Assembly: GCA_023375675.1 (NCBI GenBank)
Contig: JALQBC010000045.1
Coordinates: 1-64,000, forward strand
DNA: 64,000 nt
Source: Cytospora piceicola
Taxonomy: Eukaryota; Ascomycota; Sordariomycetes; Diaporthales; Cytosporaceae
Direction: 5' to 3'
In this document: one piece after another, positions 35,278 to 45,027 of the stretch
Layout of the letters: every line of letters begins with the position of its first letter
Numbering within the stretch: position 1 is the stretch's first letter
Notes under the pieces: model-generated
Database searches by the model: none
What the model was told of the DNA's origin: nothing
What the model saw: only the letters and a program-made list of their open reading frames with translations
Position numbers and translations under genes: made by a program

Positions 35278-37024
35278 ATGGCCGCCCCTCCTCCTTATCT
35301 TGGCCCCGTGCCTTCTCAGTGGGTGAACCAGGCTCGACCTGGAGAGGAAGACGTTCAGGTATATATATATATATATATACGTATATGCATTGCTGCTTAT
35401 CCCGAGGTCACATCTCTACCAGTCATCGATCGATCATACATGTTTGGTCCTGCCGATATGACATTGATCTTTGCTATATGTGTCTGTCTGTTCACATGTA
35501 TTGATATCCCCATCTTGTATCCCGTATCCTCTGTTATTATTCCAATATATCCTTCTAACCTTGTTACCCAAGATACCTGCTTGCATTCTCCCGATGTAAT
35601 ACTCAACTTGGGCCGTGTTTTACTCACTCACTCACTCACTACTGTTCACCTACACTTCCTCAGCCTCACTTATTTATCCTCTGGGCCCTGTCCTGCTGTG
35701 GTGTGTCAGTAAATTACAAACTAACTTATCATCTCTATATAAAAGGCCCTAGTAAAGATATATCCTATAACCGCCGACGCCGCTGCTGGCTGGCTCGCCC
35801 AGTGGCAGGATGCCACAATCGCTGCTCACGCCAGCAACCCCCTGGCCTCTGCGGTCCTGCAGGACCACCTCCAAGCCCACGCCACCGCCGTTGCCGAGAA
35901 CAACGAGCCTGCCGGTCGCGCCCTCCCACCGAGGAGGCTCAGGATGGTTGCCCTGGCCCGGGAGCTCAACCTGGGCTGGGACGAGAGCGACGGCACTCCC
36001 TGGTTTGGTCCCCTGCGGCCCCAGTGGCCTCCAGCTGAGGAGGTTGTGCAGAAGATGGCGCGGTACGTCTGTTCATGTCTGTATCTGTGTCTGCGTCTGT
36101 CTGGTAGCCGCAAACATACCCAGGATAACTAATTGTTGTCGTACCTGTGTATGTATAGTATCATGAGGATATGGAAGCAGCGTGGGCTGAAGCCCGCAGA
36201 CCTGTGGCTGCCCGGGGGCGTCCTCGACGTCCAGAGAACCAGAGACGGTCCCGTGTCTCTGTCCGTTGCCTTCGCTCGCGCCTGCCTCGCCGCCGTGGAG
36301 GCCCACCTCGGCCTCAACAGCCACGTCGCCGCCAGGGGTCGCCGAGGACGCGGCCGGCCGAGGAAGAACCAGAACCAGAACCAGAGCCAGAGCCAGGGCC
36401 AGGGCAGCCGTGTACGTTATAGGTGCCCGATCTCTGTCATATATACAGTACAGGAATATTTGCTGATATCTAGTGCACACATTATAGGCGGGAGGTGAAG
36501 AAGAGGAAGATGAGGAAGCCGGTCGGGGAGAAGATGAGAGCCCCCAGGTCAATCTGGGTGACGAAGACATTTCGGGCCTCTTGGGCGGGTTTGACGAGGA
36601 CGAGAACGAGGACATGGACGATCTGTTCTTGCCTCCACCTCCACCTCCACCTCCACCTCAACCTCAACCTCAACCTCAACCTCAACCTCAACCTCAGCCT
36701 CAGCCTCAGACTCAGCCTCGACCTCGGCCTCGTCGCGTCCGTGCCCGCCCCCAGGCTCTAAGGAGCGAGGCCGCCCTTGCCGCAGCCCTCAGAGAGGAGC
36801 TGGCTGCCGCTGCCCGCCGTGTGCTGCGGCGAGCTCCTGGTCTGATAGGACGTTACGACGCCGATATCGGCGAGGTCGCTACTGCTGCTTCCGAGAGCGG
36901 TACCGCTGCTGCTATCAGCTCTATACGTAGCTGCGAGGAGGATAACGAGGACGAATATATGCCTCGTAAGCGGTCCCGGCTGCTAGATCTTATGTCCTCG
37001 GACGAGGACGAGCTTGCCGCGTAA
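35278..37024 (+). CDS. AT-hook DNA-binding protein with PQ and acidic tracts
   Basis: Four exons: 35,278-35,358, 35,746-36,062, 36,159-36,411, 36,488-37,024; 395 residues. Introns: 387 nt (donor GTATAT, branch CTAAC, acceptor AAAAG), 96 nt (GTACGT..TATAG), 76 nt (GTACGT..TATAG), all phases consistent. Exon 2 encodes an Ala/Trp-rich ordered region (GWLAQWQDATIAAH...). Exon 3 ends in an AT-hook (RRGRGRPRKN, core RGRP at residues 197-200) followed by an NQ/SQ repeat. Exon 4 has an acidic stretch, a Pro run and PQ repeats (about 266-293), a helical Ala/Arg-rich segment and a basic cluster PRKRSR before an acidic end. AT-hooks bind the minor groove of AT-rich DNA, so the protein is probably nuclear. 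The long first intron, with a TA repeat near its donor, could hide another exon. Family unknown beyond the hook. Confidence 0.7.
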
Positions 37025-37116
37025 TTGCTTGGGAACGTACCTAGGCTTGGGAACCTGGGGCTTCGCGGCACCCCGAAGTCCTGTCTCCTTCGAGACAGGT
37101 ACCTAAGGCGACGGAA

Positions 37117-37458
37117 ATGAATCCGGACTCTGTGACCTCCACGTGGTGTCGCCTGGAAACCTTCTACCTCCCCTGCTACTGACCTCTCACCTCTATCTCA
37201 GGAACCCAGAGAGAGGGAGAGCGAAGTAAGGCGTGTGTTCAAGGGCCAGCAGCAGAGACGTTACGCATAAAGTAGAGCACGGTATGTCTAACCCCCCCTC
37301 CCTTAGCCCTCTCGTTTGATTACAAGCTACATACCGGTACATGATACATCCCTTTTGAAACTTCCATCATCCTAGATACCATCAGCAGCAATATCGACTT
37401 CATGAGAGACTACAAGATGGCCCTGGAGCTTCTCGTGGCGCGGCGGTCTCGCATGTGA
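37117..37458 (+). pseudogene. Possible small three-exon gene with an in-frame stop
   Basis: Exons 37,117-37,145, 37,202-37,281 and 37,376-37,458. Intron 2 is well formed (donor GTATGT, acceptor CCTAG); intron 1 has branch CTGAC and acceptor TCTCAG but a weak donor GTGTCG. The last exon is strongly coding-like (ISSNIDFMRDYKMALELLV). Joined frames agree from ATG to TGA except for one TAA at 37,227-37,229. Either the gene is dead, exon 2 starts later, or these are 3' exons of another transcript. The region follows directly on the AT-hook gene. No family recognised. Confidence 0.35.
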
Positions 37459-37723
37459 TTCAAAGCACCGTTGAAAAGTCACTCAGTAAAAACCCAGCAT
37501 CAACACAGTTGGCGGCTGCTGGCGGTTTTGGGCATTTATGTGCATACGTACGTGTATGCGCAGCGCTTTGTGACGATTGACATTGACATAGAGCGCGACT
37601 TGACGCGTCAAGTTACTTGTGTTGTTCACGTGCCTTACACGCTCATGTGCTTTAGGTGCCTCGCGTACTGCCTCACAATTGCTTCCACCTTCTCTTCCTT
37701 CGACACTTTCTTTGGTCGACGAC

Positions 37724-37765
37724 GACGACATCAACATCAACATCAACATCAACATCAACATCTTC
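37724..37765. repeat. Hexamer repeat ATCAAC
   Basis: About six ACATCA/ATCAAC units (37,728-37,760) follow GACGACGACGACATC. The flank also has AATCAATCAATCAATT. Confidence 0.9.
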
Positions 37766-37916
37766 GCGACCTTCTTCCCAATCAATCAATCAATTTATCA
37801 ACCAACTACCAATCCGTTTCGCCATTCCATCTTTCACTTCCTTCATACTCCACAGCTGGCTCTGCTGCCCTCTCCTCCTTTCTCCTCCTTGTCATCGTCC
37901 GCCTTGGCTGTAGCTA

Positions 37917-38330
37917 AGTGATGCGGTGGGCTTGGGTGACTTCGGTCTTCCCCTGTAACTCCACGGTCACTTATTTTATTGGAGATGTCGGTGGGCGTGA
38001 GTTCTGACCTCATATAACTCCACGATCTCTGCAGACGACCGACTGACTGACTGTGGTGCGGTGGGCTTGGGTGACCTCGCTGCAAGTCTTCCCATATAAC
38101 TCCACGGCCGCATTCATGTCATTTCATGTCGTCTGCACGTTGCCTGGGACTGACCAGCCTGATTGCAAAACCTGTTGCTCCCCACACACCTGTCTAGGCC
38201 TCCTGCTCCTCCTCTCTTTTGGCCCGCAATGACAACCACGTGTGTGGAGATGTTCTAGCCAGCCAATCTTTTCTCTGGTGGCCATGATGGACGAGGGCCT
38301 GCCTTTATGTTTTGCTTGATGGTTGTGGTT
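37917..38330 (+). repeat. Dispersed repeat, copy 5 (plus)
   Basis: The first half occurs three times (GATGCGGTGGGCTTGGGTGA at 37,920; GATGTCGGTGGGCGTGAG at 37,985; GTGCGGTGGGCTTGGGTGA at 38,055; each ends in ATAACTCCACG or GTAACTCCACG). The second half follows: CACGTTGCCTGGGAC, GTTGCTCCCCACACACCTGT, TAGGCCTCCTGC, TTTTGGCCCGCAATGA, GTGGAGATGTTCTA and GATGGACGAGGGCCTG. It is oriented opposite to copies 1-4. Confidence 0.8.
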
Positions 38331-39000
38331 GTGCTCCAGGTGGCTGGGCGGTTCGGCTCGACTTCAGCATCGATCATTTGAAACAGCTCCTTCAAATGTT
38401 GATCAAGTTCATCCATCCATCATCTCCAGTCACCTCGAACCTCGAACCTCGGACCTCGACCTTGCCTCGAGCTTTGATCTACATCCTTGCGTCAAGTCAA
38501 GTCAAGGCTGATCTCCCATGTGAGTTTTGGCTCACCCTCCCTTTTCGCTGCTTCGTTGCCTTCATCACTGACTAACCGGTACGTCCTCTGCCCAGACACA
38601 CAATACGACACTGAGACATACCAGTCACGCCGGCTCTATCGAGCCCTGGAATGACCTGTACTTGAGGTGTTCCCCAGTTCCTTGACAGCAATCACGAAAA
38701 CACTGACCTGTGGCGAAGGGTCGATCGGTCTGGCCATCTCTTCCAAGGTTGTGGTGGTGGTGCTGACATCGGACAGACCGCCGCATCATTAATTTCTCTC
38801 TTCCTCCACCGCCAACAATCCAGCCTTCTTCTAGGATCCAAGTCATCTTGTCCTTGGTTCCCGCTATAGTCTCGCCTTTCCAGGTAACTCCATCCCCCTC
38901 TCCTACACCCACCCTCGCACATTCACATTCACATACACAAACGACCCACTGGCCGCTCTGGGTGATGTCGCTTTTTCGTTGTCACACGGGATACGTGTGG
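38331..39000. other. Spacer between repeat copies
   Basis: Contains the short tandem CCTCGAACCTCGAACCTCGG (38,435) and CACATTCACATTCACATACAC (38,918). No gene is supported. Confidence 0.4.
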
Positions 39001-39260
39001 AGTCTTGAGCCTTACCTGCTTGCAAGGAATCGCCCACGTCCCCTAGGAGATGCGGTGGGCTTGAGTTCCGACCTCATGTAACTCCACGGTCTCTGCAGTC
39101 GGTCAAGACTGCACGCTGCCTGCGACGCCAGACCGCACCGTTTGCTCCCCACACCGTCTAGGCCTCCTCTTTGGCCCGTAATGAAAACGTGGAGGTGTCC
39201 TATGCCCGGGTGGCTACGATGGATGAGGGCCTGTTGCGTGGTGGTTGTTTCTTGCGGCTG
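39000..39260 (+). repeat. Dispersed repeat, copy 6 (plus)
   Basis: GTGGAGTCTTGAGCC, TTGCAAGGAATCGCCCACG, GATGCGGTGGGCTTGAG, GTAACTCCACGGTCTCTGCA, GCACGCTGCCTGCGAC, GTTTGCTCCCCACACCGTC, TAGGCCTCCTCTTTGGCCC, GGAGGTGTCCTATGCC and GCTACGATGGATGAGGGCC occur in the consensus order. It is the most complete single unit. Confidence 0.8.
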
Positions 39261-39853
39261 GCAGCCAGCACCTCATCTCACCCACTACTTCTTCACCCAC
39301 CCTACTTATATTCCTTGTGAAAAAGGCTATTACTGACTGCTTCTTGCACCTTCTCGTTATTCTGCTGTTATGCTCTGTCTGCCGTGAGTCTGTTCTTTCT
39401 CCTTTTCTTCGCATCTCTCCCATTCGATGGTTAACTATACTCAGATACTGCCGCCCCTGGCCAGCCTCCCTGCCAGTACAATTCAGTCCACGACACACTT
39501 ACCTCCATGTCAGCATGCCATGATCTCCTTTCCATGTCTTTCTGATTGCCTGGAACCCACACATACTCAGCCGCACATCGAGCTGCGACGCCCTTGGAAC
39601 GCCCATACCTAGACCCAGACCCAGAACCACGCACACACGCACATATGCAACCGTCTGTCTTAACCGCCCGGCACACTTCCGACTTTCCCACGCAGGACCT
39701 GCTACTGACTGTCGGCGCACACATCCATCCACCCTCCAAGTGATCTGCCCTCCCCTCTCTGAAACAAGTTTGTATCTTGCTAACCTCGCCGGCCTTCTAG
39801 TATGAATGCCTCTGTCGTGCTCTCTCCGACTTCAATCGCTCTTCCTCTCCTCC

Positions 39854-39882
39854 TACCGGTCCTACCGGTCCTACCGGAAGCC
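39854..39882. repeat. 9-bp tandem repeat CCTACCGGT
   Basis: Three consecutive copies of TCCTACCGG. Confidence 0.9.
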
Positions 39883-40014
39883 GTACGTCGAGCTCCACCG
39901 TACGCACGCACAAGCAACCAAGCAAAAGCTCGAATGAACAAACCCCACCTCCACCCATACACACAGGAAAGAACAGGACGTTTCTTGGTCTAATGGCCTC
40001 CAGCTTGATACCGC

Positions 40015-40290
40015 CCTGGCTGTGATGCGGTGGGCTTGGGTTCCGACCTCAAATAACTCCATGATCACTCGGAGATGCCGGTGGGCTTGGGTGACTTCAG
40101 TCTTCCCATATAACTCCACGGTCTCTGCGGACTCAGACTCCAGTCTGACGACGCACGCTGCCTGGGACCCTCGATTGCCCGTGCTCCCTATATCTGTCTA
40201 GGTCTGTGCCCGCGATAGGCCTGTACTGCGATGATAACTGTGGAGATGGCCTAGTGCCTTTGGCGCAGTTTTGGACGAGCATGACGGTTG
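40015..40290 (+). repeat. Dispersed repeat, copy 7 (plus)
   Basis: The first half occurs twice (GATGCGGTGGGCTTGGGTTC at 40,024; GATGCCGGTGGGCTTGGGTG at 40,074), each followed by ATAACTCCA. Then come GCACGCTGCCTGGGAC, TGTCTAGGTCTGTGCCC, GTGGAGATGGCCTA and TTGGACGAGCATGACGG. It is the rightmost copy found. Confidence 0.75.
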
Positions 40291-40419
40291 TTCCTTGCGC
40301 CTGGGCATGTTGATGGGCATTGATATCGTGCCTGAATGCCGCCTCAAATGGCCTGACCGGCTGACAAGATACTGTTTGGAGCGAGTACCGCCTGGCGTTG
40401 CTACCAATATGCTAATTCG

Positions 40420-40484
40420 ACTCAACTCACACACTCAACTCACACACTCAACTCACACACTCAACTCACACACTCAACTCACAC
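40420..40484. repeat. 13-bp tandem repeat, 5 copies
   Basis: ACTCAACTCACAC is repeated five times without visible change. Confidence 0.95.
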
Positions 40485-41890
40485 ACACCTTTTCCAAACT
40501 GTCGTTAGCCCGAGGCAAGACTGCTACCGGTTTATATCTTATCCTCCCACGTTCGCTTACACTCTGTCTTCCTTCCAAGGTATGAGGCTTTGTAACGCTC
40601 TGCTGCAGCCAGGCCCGGTTACTTCTTGCTTTGCATCTCGTCAGTGTCCCTCACCCCCCCTCCCCCTCTTCTATATCCTCTGTGCCCGAAAAGCCCGAGC
40701 AGCATATAACTCGACGAATCCCTTCTTCACACCTGCAAGCAACCGTCCGGGTTTCTGCTGCCCAGAATATGGCATCTCGGAGACTACCTGGCTTAGCCGT
40801 AGGCGCTGTCTGCCAGCTCAAGTTGCCCCCTAGCCCGGCCTGCGCTTCCTCCTGACAGCTTCGAATGATCGACATCAGCACTCACTCCTCTCGTCGACAC
40901 CCCTCAGTTGCGTCAAAGGCCAGGTCTGCTTGCTATGATTACCGTATGGCATTGTAGGAGCTGCTAACCTCGTCTCTGCAGATAAAGCAGCGTTGATCGG
41001 CAGCAGCCCTCTATCAATCAAGCACCTGTGATCATCTGTGGGCCGTCAGTGCCTCCTCCATTGTACCGAATGCCGCACATCAAGCAGCGTCGCGGTAGAA
41101 CGACAATAACGAATCTCTGCAGAATTGTTGTATGTTGCTTTCACACGCTGCCTGTGACCTCCGGAATGGTGCGTTGACACTGCGTCCTTCGAAGCTCAGG
41201 TTTCTTGTCTCTTCCCTATCGGCATATTTGACGACACAAGTTCGAAACTTGATTACTGGCCCTCTCCTCCTCAGCCCTTGGCTCCCAAGCTCAGCTCGCT
41301 CGACTCACATCAAGTACTCCCCCTTTGGCCCCTTCCCCCCTCCCCCCATCCCACCCAAATTGAAGGAGGACCATATAACGGTCCTCCCTTCGAAATTCGG
41401 CTTTGTTCACAGCAACACGATACCGCCCAGCTAATCAATAAGCTGCTCGTGGTAGCCGCCGACTCCCCTACAACTTGAGTGTATTTTTCTCTCTCTACTA
41501 CCTGGAAGCCAGAAACCTCACCGCCCCCCTACTTCAACCCTAAACCCATCTCTCAAAGGTCAAAATAGCTGCGGACTACTAACTCAAAACCTGACAGGTC
41601 ACAGGGCTCCGTCCACCATCTATCACCCTCATAATCATCGCGCAATTTCCAGCATTCGTCTTCTTTCTCGGGCTTACTCAACTCGGCAAACACTTACTTG
41701 TACGTCCAACTCCCCATCTTCACGTGTCTTCTCTATCGCAAGCCACACATCGAGCTATGCAAAAATACCCCCCACGTTGCCTCTTCGTGGCTCGGTCCCG
41801 CACCCCGTCGCCTCAATGATTTGCGAGAACATGTTTCCATACAATGCTGCCTGCAGTTGGGCTGTTTGCGCTCGGATTGATCAACACTAC
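40485..41890. other. Region downstream of the SET gene, no gene supported
   Basis: Several short frames (40,582-40,833, 41,132-41,434, 41,777-42,019) lack domains and splice support. The sequence is C/T-rich, with CCCCCCTCCCCC-type tracts at about 40,654-40,667 and 41,334-41,348. Confidence 0.4.
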
Positions 41891-44092
41891 CTACTTAGGG
41901 CCAGCCCCGTTCGTATGTTTATACCCGACTTCGCAATCCTCACAAAGGCATCGTTTTCCACCCAAAAAGCCAGCCCCCCAGTTTACAGTAATCTCCTCCT
42001 TGTTGCGGATATCCCGTAATGCATACACAACCATACGATACCTTTGGGATATCGCTTTGCCACGCACCTCTGCTGAGGGATGTCGACAACGGTGGTTGAT
42101 GAAGCGAAGCAAATTACTCTCCCTTCCGGTATAGATCTGGCCAACAATCGGCTCTCCTTCCAGGTCTGATCTGATAAGATCTAAAGAATACCCATCCTTA
42201 TACCTACCCGGGGCTACAATACACCCAACGACCTCACCAATTGGTTGATCTTTCTTATATGCCAACTCTCCCGTAGCTACAGCTTGGAGACCAAGCCCCT
42301 TACGACCGTAGCTAGAAACGCGAGGGATTCGAGAGAAGTAACCTTGAATGCAAGCGCACGCCTCGCTAGAGCAAACGGCGCATTTTGTACCTGTCGGTAA
42401 AGAGTCGGCATTGGCGGGCCAATCCCCCAACCAACCGTCCGGTTTCTCCCAGTCCGGCGTAGCAACTATATTCTCGTCCCTGTATTGAACGTCGAGGAGC
42501 TGCGTAAGACAATCCAGGGACAACTCGTCGAGTTCCTCGGCGTCTATCCTCTCCCAAAGCATATCGGGGAATTTCGTGCAGTCCAGTATCGACCTTTGAA
42601 ACAAACTTCCAGTCTTTGCAAGTGCTGTGGCATATTTATTGGTCTGGATCATTGTATGCAAGTTTGTGCAAACATCTCTAGACATATGCTTGTAATCGCT
42701 GAGAGGGACCGAAGCATCGTCCAGGGGAAGAAAAGACAGCAGACCGCCATCATGAGACACGAAGATCTGCATGAATTTGCGAGGCAAAACCAATCGGTCT
42801 TGAAGCTGCTTTTTTGTAACAACAGCTGGTTCCAACCTCCTTAAGACCTCGTCCATTAAATCAGGAGGTGCGTTCCGATATCCCAAGCTCTCCAATTTGT
42901 CGTCGATCTCCTGGGCGACTTGGACGTCGAAGATGAGAGATAGCAACTTGTGAAGCTTTGACGATTTCCCCAAGGTTTCACCAAGCTTGTAATACTGGGC
43001 CGCGCGTTCATCCCAACTTCCCAGAGCCTTGAGATCATCTTTATTGATCCGTAAGTTGTTGACTTTCCAAATAGAAACATGAGTCATAAACTGCCGAACA
43101 CTGCTCGCGTTGACCAGAGAAGCTGCTATGTGCTCTAGATCTGTGGTTTGTTTAGGTCTTTTTCGCTCAGCAACCATAGCTAACGGTTCGGGTCCTCTTT
43201 TGCGAGCGACGGGCAGCGCTCTTCTCTGGGTAGGAGCTGGCGGAGCGGTGATCGTGTTGGTCCTTAAGCCACTCGTCCGCGAGGTTCTATTACGCGGATC
43301 ATGCGGATCCACACTAAATCCACTATCCCCCTGGGTGCAAGGGACCTTTTCCAAAGCTATGTGGTCTTCCGGTAATAGCTCTGCATTCCGCATGACAGTT
43401 GCGCGATCGATCGATGAAGCAGGAACCCTACCAAATCGAGTGGACCTCACAACCTTGGCTGATGTCGGTTTGTTGCTGCTCTTGCCTGTAGTTGATGTCG
43501 ACAGTGATGGGGCATTGCTTGAAGTTGTCTCGATGCCCTGACCGCCGGGCTGTAGATCATGCTCTGAAGTAGGTAAAGCTTCCCGCTGGTTGTTCGACAA
43601 CTGTCCACGCCGTGCGAGGATACCTGGGTGTTTCTCGGTTTCCAACGGTGGGTCGCCTGCTATATCCGTTCCATACCCTTCTCGGGGATTTCGAGCTGTG
43701 GGTTTGTCCGTCGGTTTATCTGAGGCTGCTATACGACCCTTTGCATGCTCACTGACGATAGGGTCACCAGTTACCCCCCCGTTGCGATCAGATGCGGGTA
43801 AAACCAGGGAAAAGCACCGGTTGAACTGTGTATTAAGATCGTGAGAGAATGCCTCGCCGAACTCTGTTAGTTTCTCCGAGATGAAGTTTTCCAACAATGG
43901 CTCTGCGCCACTGGTCGTTGTAGCAGGTTTGCCATGGCGAGTCTGGCGGCGATTTCCCGAGCCATGGCTGTGCACCTCGCGAACGATAGTAGTTTGAAGT
44001 TCCCTTAGATCAGCCTCAACTTTCCGTAGGATATCGTTCTGGAGAGCGCGAAGCTTCTCCGACAGCTCGGCCGGTTGTGTAGGCAGGGCCAT
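41891..44092 (-). CDS. SET-domain protein, putative lysine methyltransferase
   Basis: Single exon, 733 residues from the ATG at 44,092. Residues 1-60 are a predicted coiled coil (LSEKLRALQNDILRKVEADL); about 90-290 is low-complexity linker; about 310-540 is a helical region of unknown type. A Cys cluster (CAVCSSEACAC, about 567-580) resembles a minimal pre-SET. SET motifs: GRKGLGL (596-602), RFINHRC (NHRC at 666-669, where NHSC is usual) and EEITVNWG (699-706, where the family usually has a Tyr before the Gly). A post-SET-like CLC-x2-C follows (715-720). Family knowledge: SET enzymes transfer methyl groups from S-adenosylmethionine to histone lysines, as DIM-5-type enzymes do for H3K9 over RIP regions. 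The Tyr-to-Trp and Ser-to-Arg changes may lower or alter activity. Substrate unknown. Confidence 0.8.
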   Translation of the reverse strand: MALPTQPAELSEKLRALQNDILRKVEADLRELQTTIVREVHSHGSGNRRQTRHGKPATTTSGAEPLLENFISEKLTEFGEAFSHDLNTQFNRCFSLVLPASDRNGGVTGDPIVSEHAKGRIAASDKPTDKPTARNPREGYGTDIAGDPPLETEKHPGILARRGQLSNNQREALPTSEHDLQPGGQGIETTSSNAPSLSTSTTGKSSNKPTSAKVVRSTRFGRVPASSIDRATVMRNAELLPEDHIALEKVPCTQGDSGFSVDPHDPRNRTSRTSGLRTNTITAPPAPTQRRALPVARKRGPEPLAMVAERKRPKQTTDLEHIAASLVNASSVRQFMTHVSIWKVNNLRINKDDLKALGSWDERAAQYYKLGETLGKSSKLHKLLSLIFDVQVAQEIDDKLESLGYRNAPPDLMDEVLRRLEPAVVTKKQLQDRLVLPRKFMQIFVSHDGGLLSFLPLDDASVPLSDYKHMSRDVCTNLHTMIQTNKYATALAKTGSLFQRSILDCTKFPDMLWERIDAEELDELSLDCLTQLLDVQYRDENIVATPDWEKPDGWLGDWPANADSLPTGTKCAVCSSEACACIQGYFSRIPRVSSYGRKGLGLQAVATGELAYKKDQPIGEVVGCIVAPGRYKDGYSLDLIRSDLEGEPIVGQIYTGRESNLLRFINHRCRHPSAEVRGKAISQRYRMVVYALRDIRNKEEITVNWGAGFLGGKRCLCEDCEVGYKHTNGAGPK

Positions 44093-44205
44093 CGTGCGCA
44101 ATGCAGAGAGCGATGGTCAGGATCGGTTGTGGATAGGTACTCAAGTAGACACGAAACAGGAAGAAAGATCGAAGCAAGCAATAATTAGGCCTGGCGGTGA
44201 ACCCC

Positions 44206-44213
44206 TTATATAA
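44206..44213 (-). promoter_or_regulatory. TATA box of the SET gene
   Basis: TTATATAA lies about 115-120 bp upstream of the chosen ATG on the minus strand, a reasonable position for a fungal core promoter with a leader of about 80 nt. Confidence 0.45.
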
Positions 44214-44355
44214 CAACCCTTGGGAAAGTACCGTGAGTGGTATAAATCCCTGTCCCTGCTGTGCAGTGCCCCGCACCGGAAGATATTGGGAACATATCTG
44301 CCGGTAATTTCTTCTTCTGGCTGAGCAGCTTTGCCCCTGCTCCGCCACAGGAACC

Positions 44356-44400
44356 CAACCTAGGTACTTAGGTAGGCATGTATACACCTAGGTGTATAGG
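44356..44400. promoter_or_regulatory. ACCTAGGT palindromes upstream of the SET gene
   Basis: CCTAGGTACTTAGGTAGG and TATACACCTAGGTGTATA, the latter an 18-bp perfect palindrome, lie about 265-305 bp upstream of the SET start. They match the cluster in front of the F-box/ankyrin gene. Confidence 0.5.
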
Positions 44401-44461
44401 ATCCTCCTCAGCGATATGGTCCGCTGTCTGCCGTTGCTCCTTATGTCGTCCTTCCCATCTG

Positions 44462-45027
44462 TCAATCGAGCCACCCTGGGGCAGATACGGCTGAACATAT
44501 TTGATGATGCAAAGAGACTCCTGAGCACATGGCCCCGATGTCGAATACCAGCAACCCTCCGTCTTTCCGGGGTCTTGTAGGCACTTTGGCGACGTTGAGC
44601 GCTCCGACCTTGCTGAATAGGCGGCCCATAGGAAGCATCTTTCCGAGTCTGGTGAGGAAAGTCCCATTTCTATTAGAAGCTCACATCATCGTGCCTGACA
44701 GCCAGCTCGGAGAAGGTAGAGAAGATGAGCTGCGAGAGAGCATGCCTCCCCGCATAAATCAGACATAGTGGCCAGATCGACCTGGATATCAACTACGAAG
44801 CAGACGAGACCGCAGAGTGGCTCATACAGCTTCGGAAACAGTACATTCTCGTTTATCGACTTGAAGGGGCCATGAGCCAGACCGTTGGAGGTGTCGTTGG
44901 CGATGTAGAGTGTACCCAGAAAGATACGGTGCTCGACCGTCAAATCATATGATGAGAAGTGTCGCCAATAGAGCTGACTGTCGGTTAAAAACTTGAAAGT
45001 GAGTCTATCAATTGACCCTGACGACAT
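44462..45027 (-). pseudogene. Decayed gene on the minus strand
   Basis: Two protein-like frames follow one another: 45,027-44,686 (113 codons, with segments such as LTFKFLTDSQLYWRHFSSYD and GTLYIANDTSNGLAHGPF) and, in another frame, 44,629-44,462 (55 codons, MGRLFSKVGALNVAKVPTRP). Between them are a GTGAGC donor and a CACCAG acceptor only about 36 nt apart and an in-frame TGA. A broken gene is more likely than an intact one. I do not recognise the family. Upstream sequence to 45,160 has no better start. Confidence 0.35.

Noticed and set aside
35359..35745. Uninterrupted frame through the first intron of the AT-hook gene
   Set aside because: The frame stays open to 35,712, but composition is intron-like (TA repeat) and donor, branch and acceptor signals are present.
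36073..36615. 180-codon minus-strand frame
   Set aside because: Shadow of the spliced AT-hook gene; its Leu/Val repeats mirror the coding repeats.
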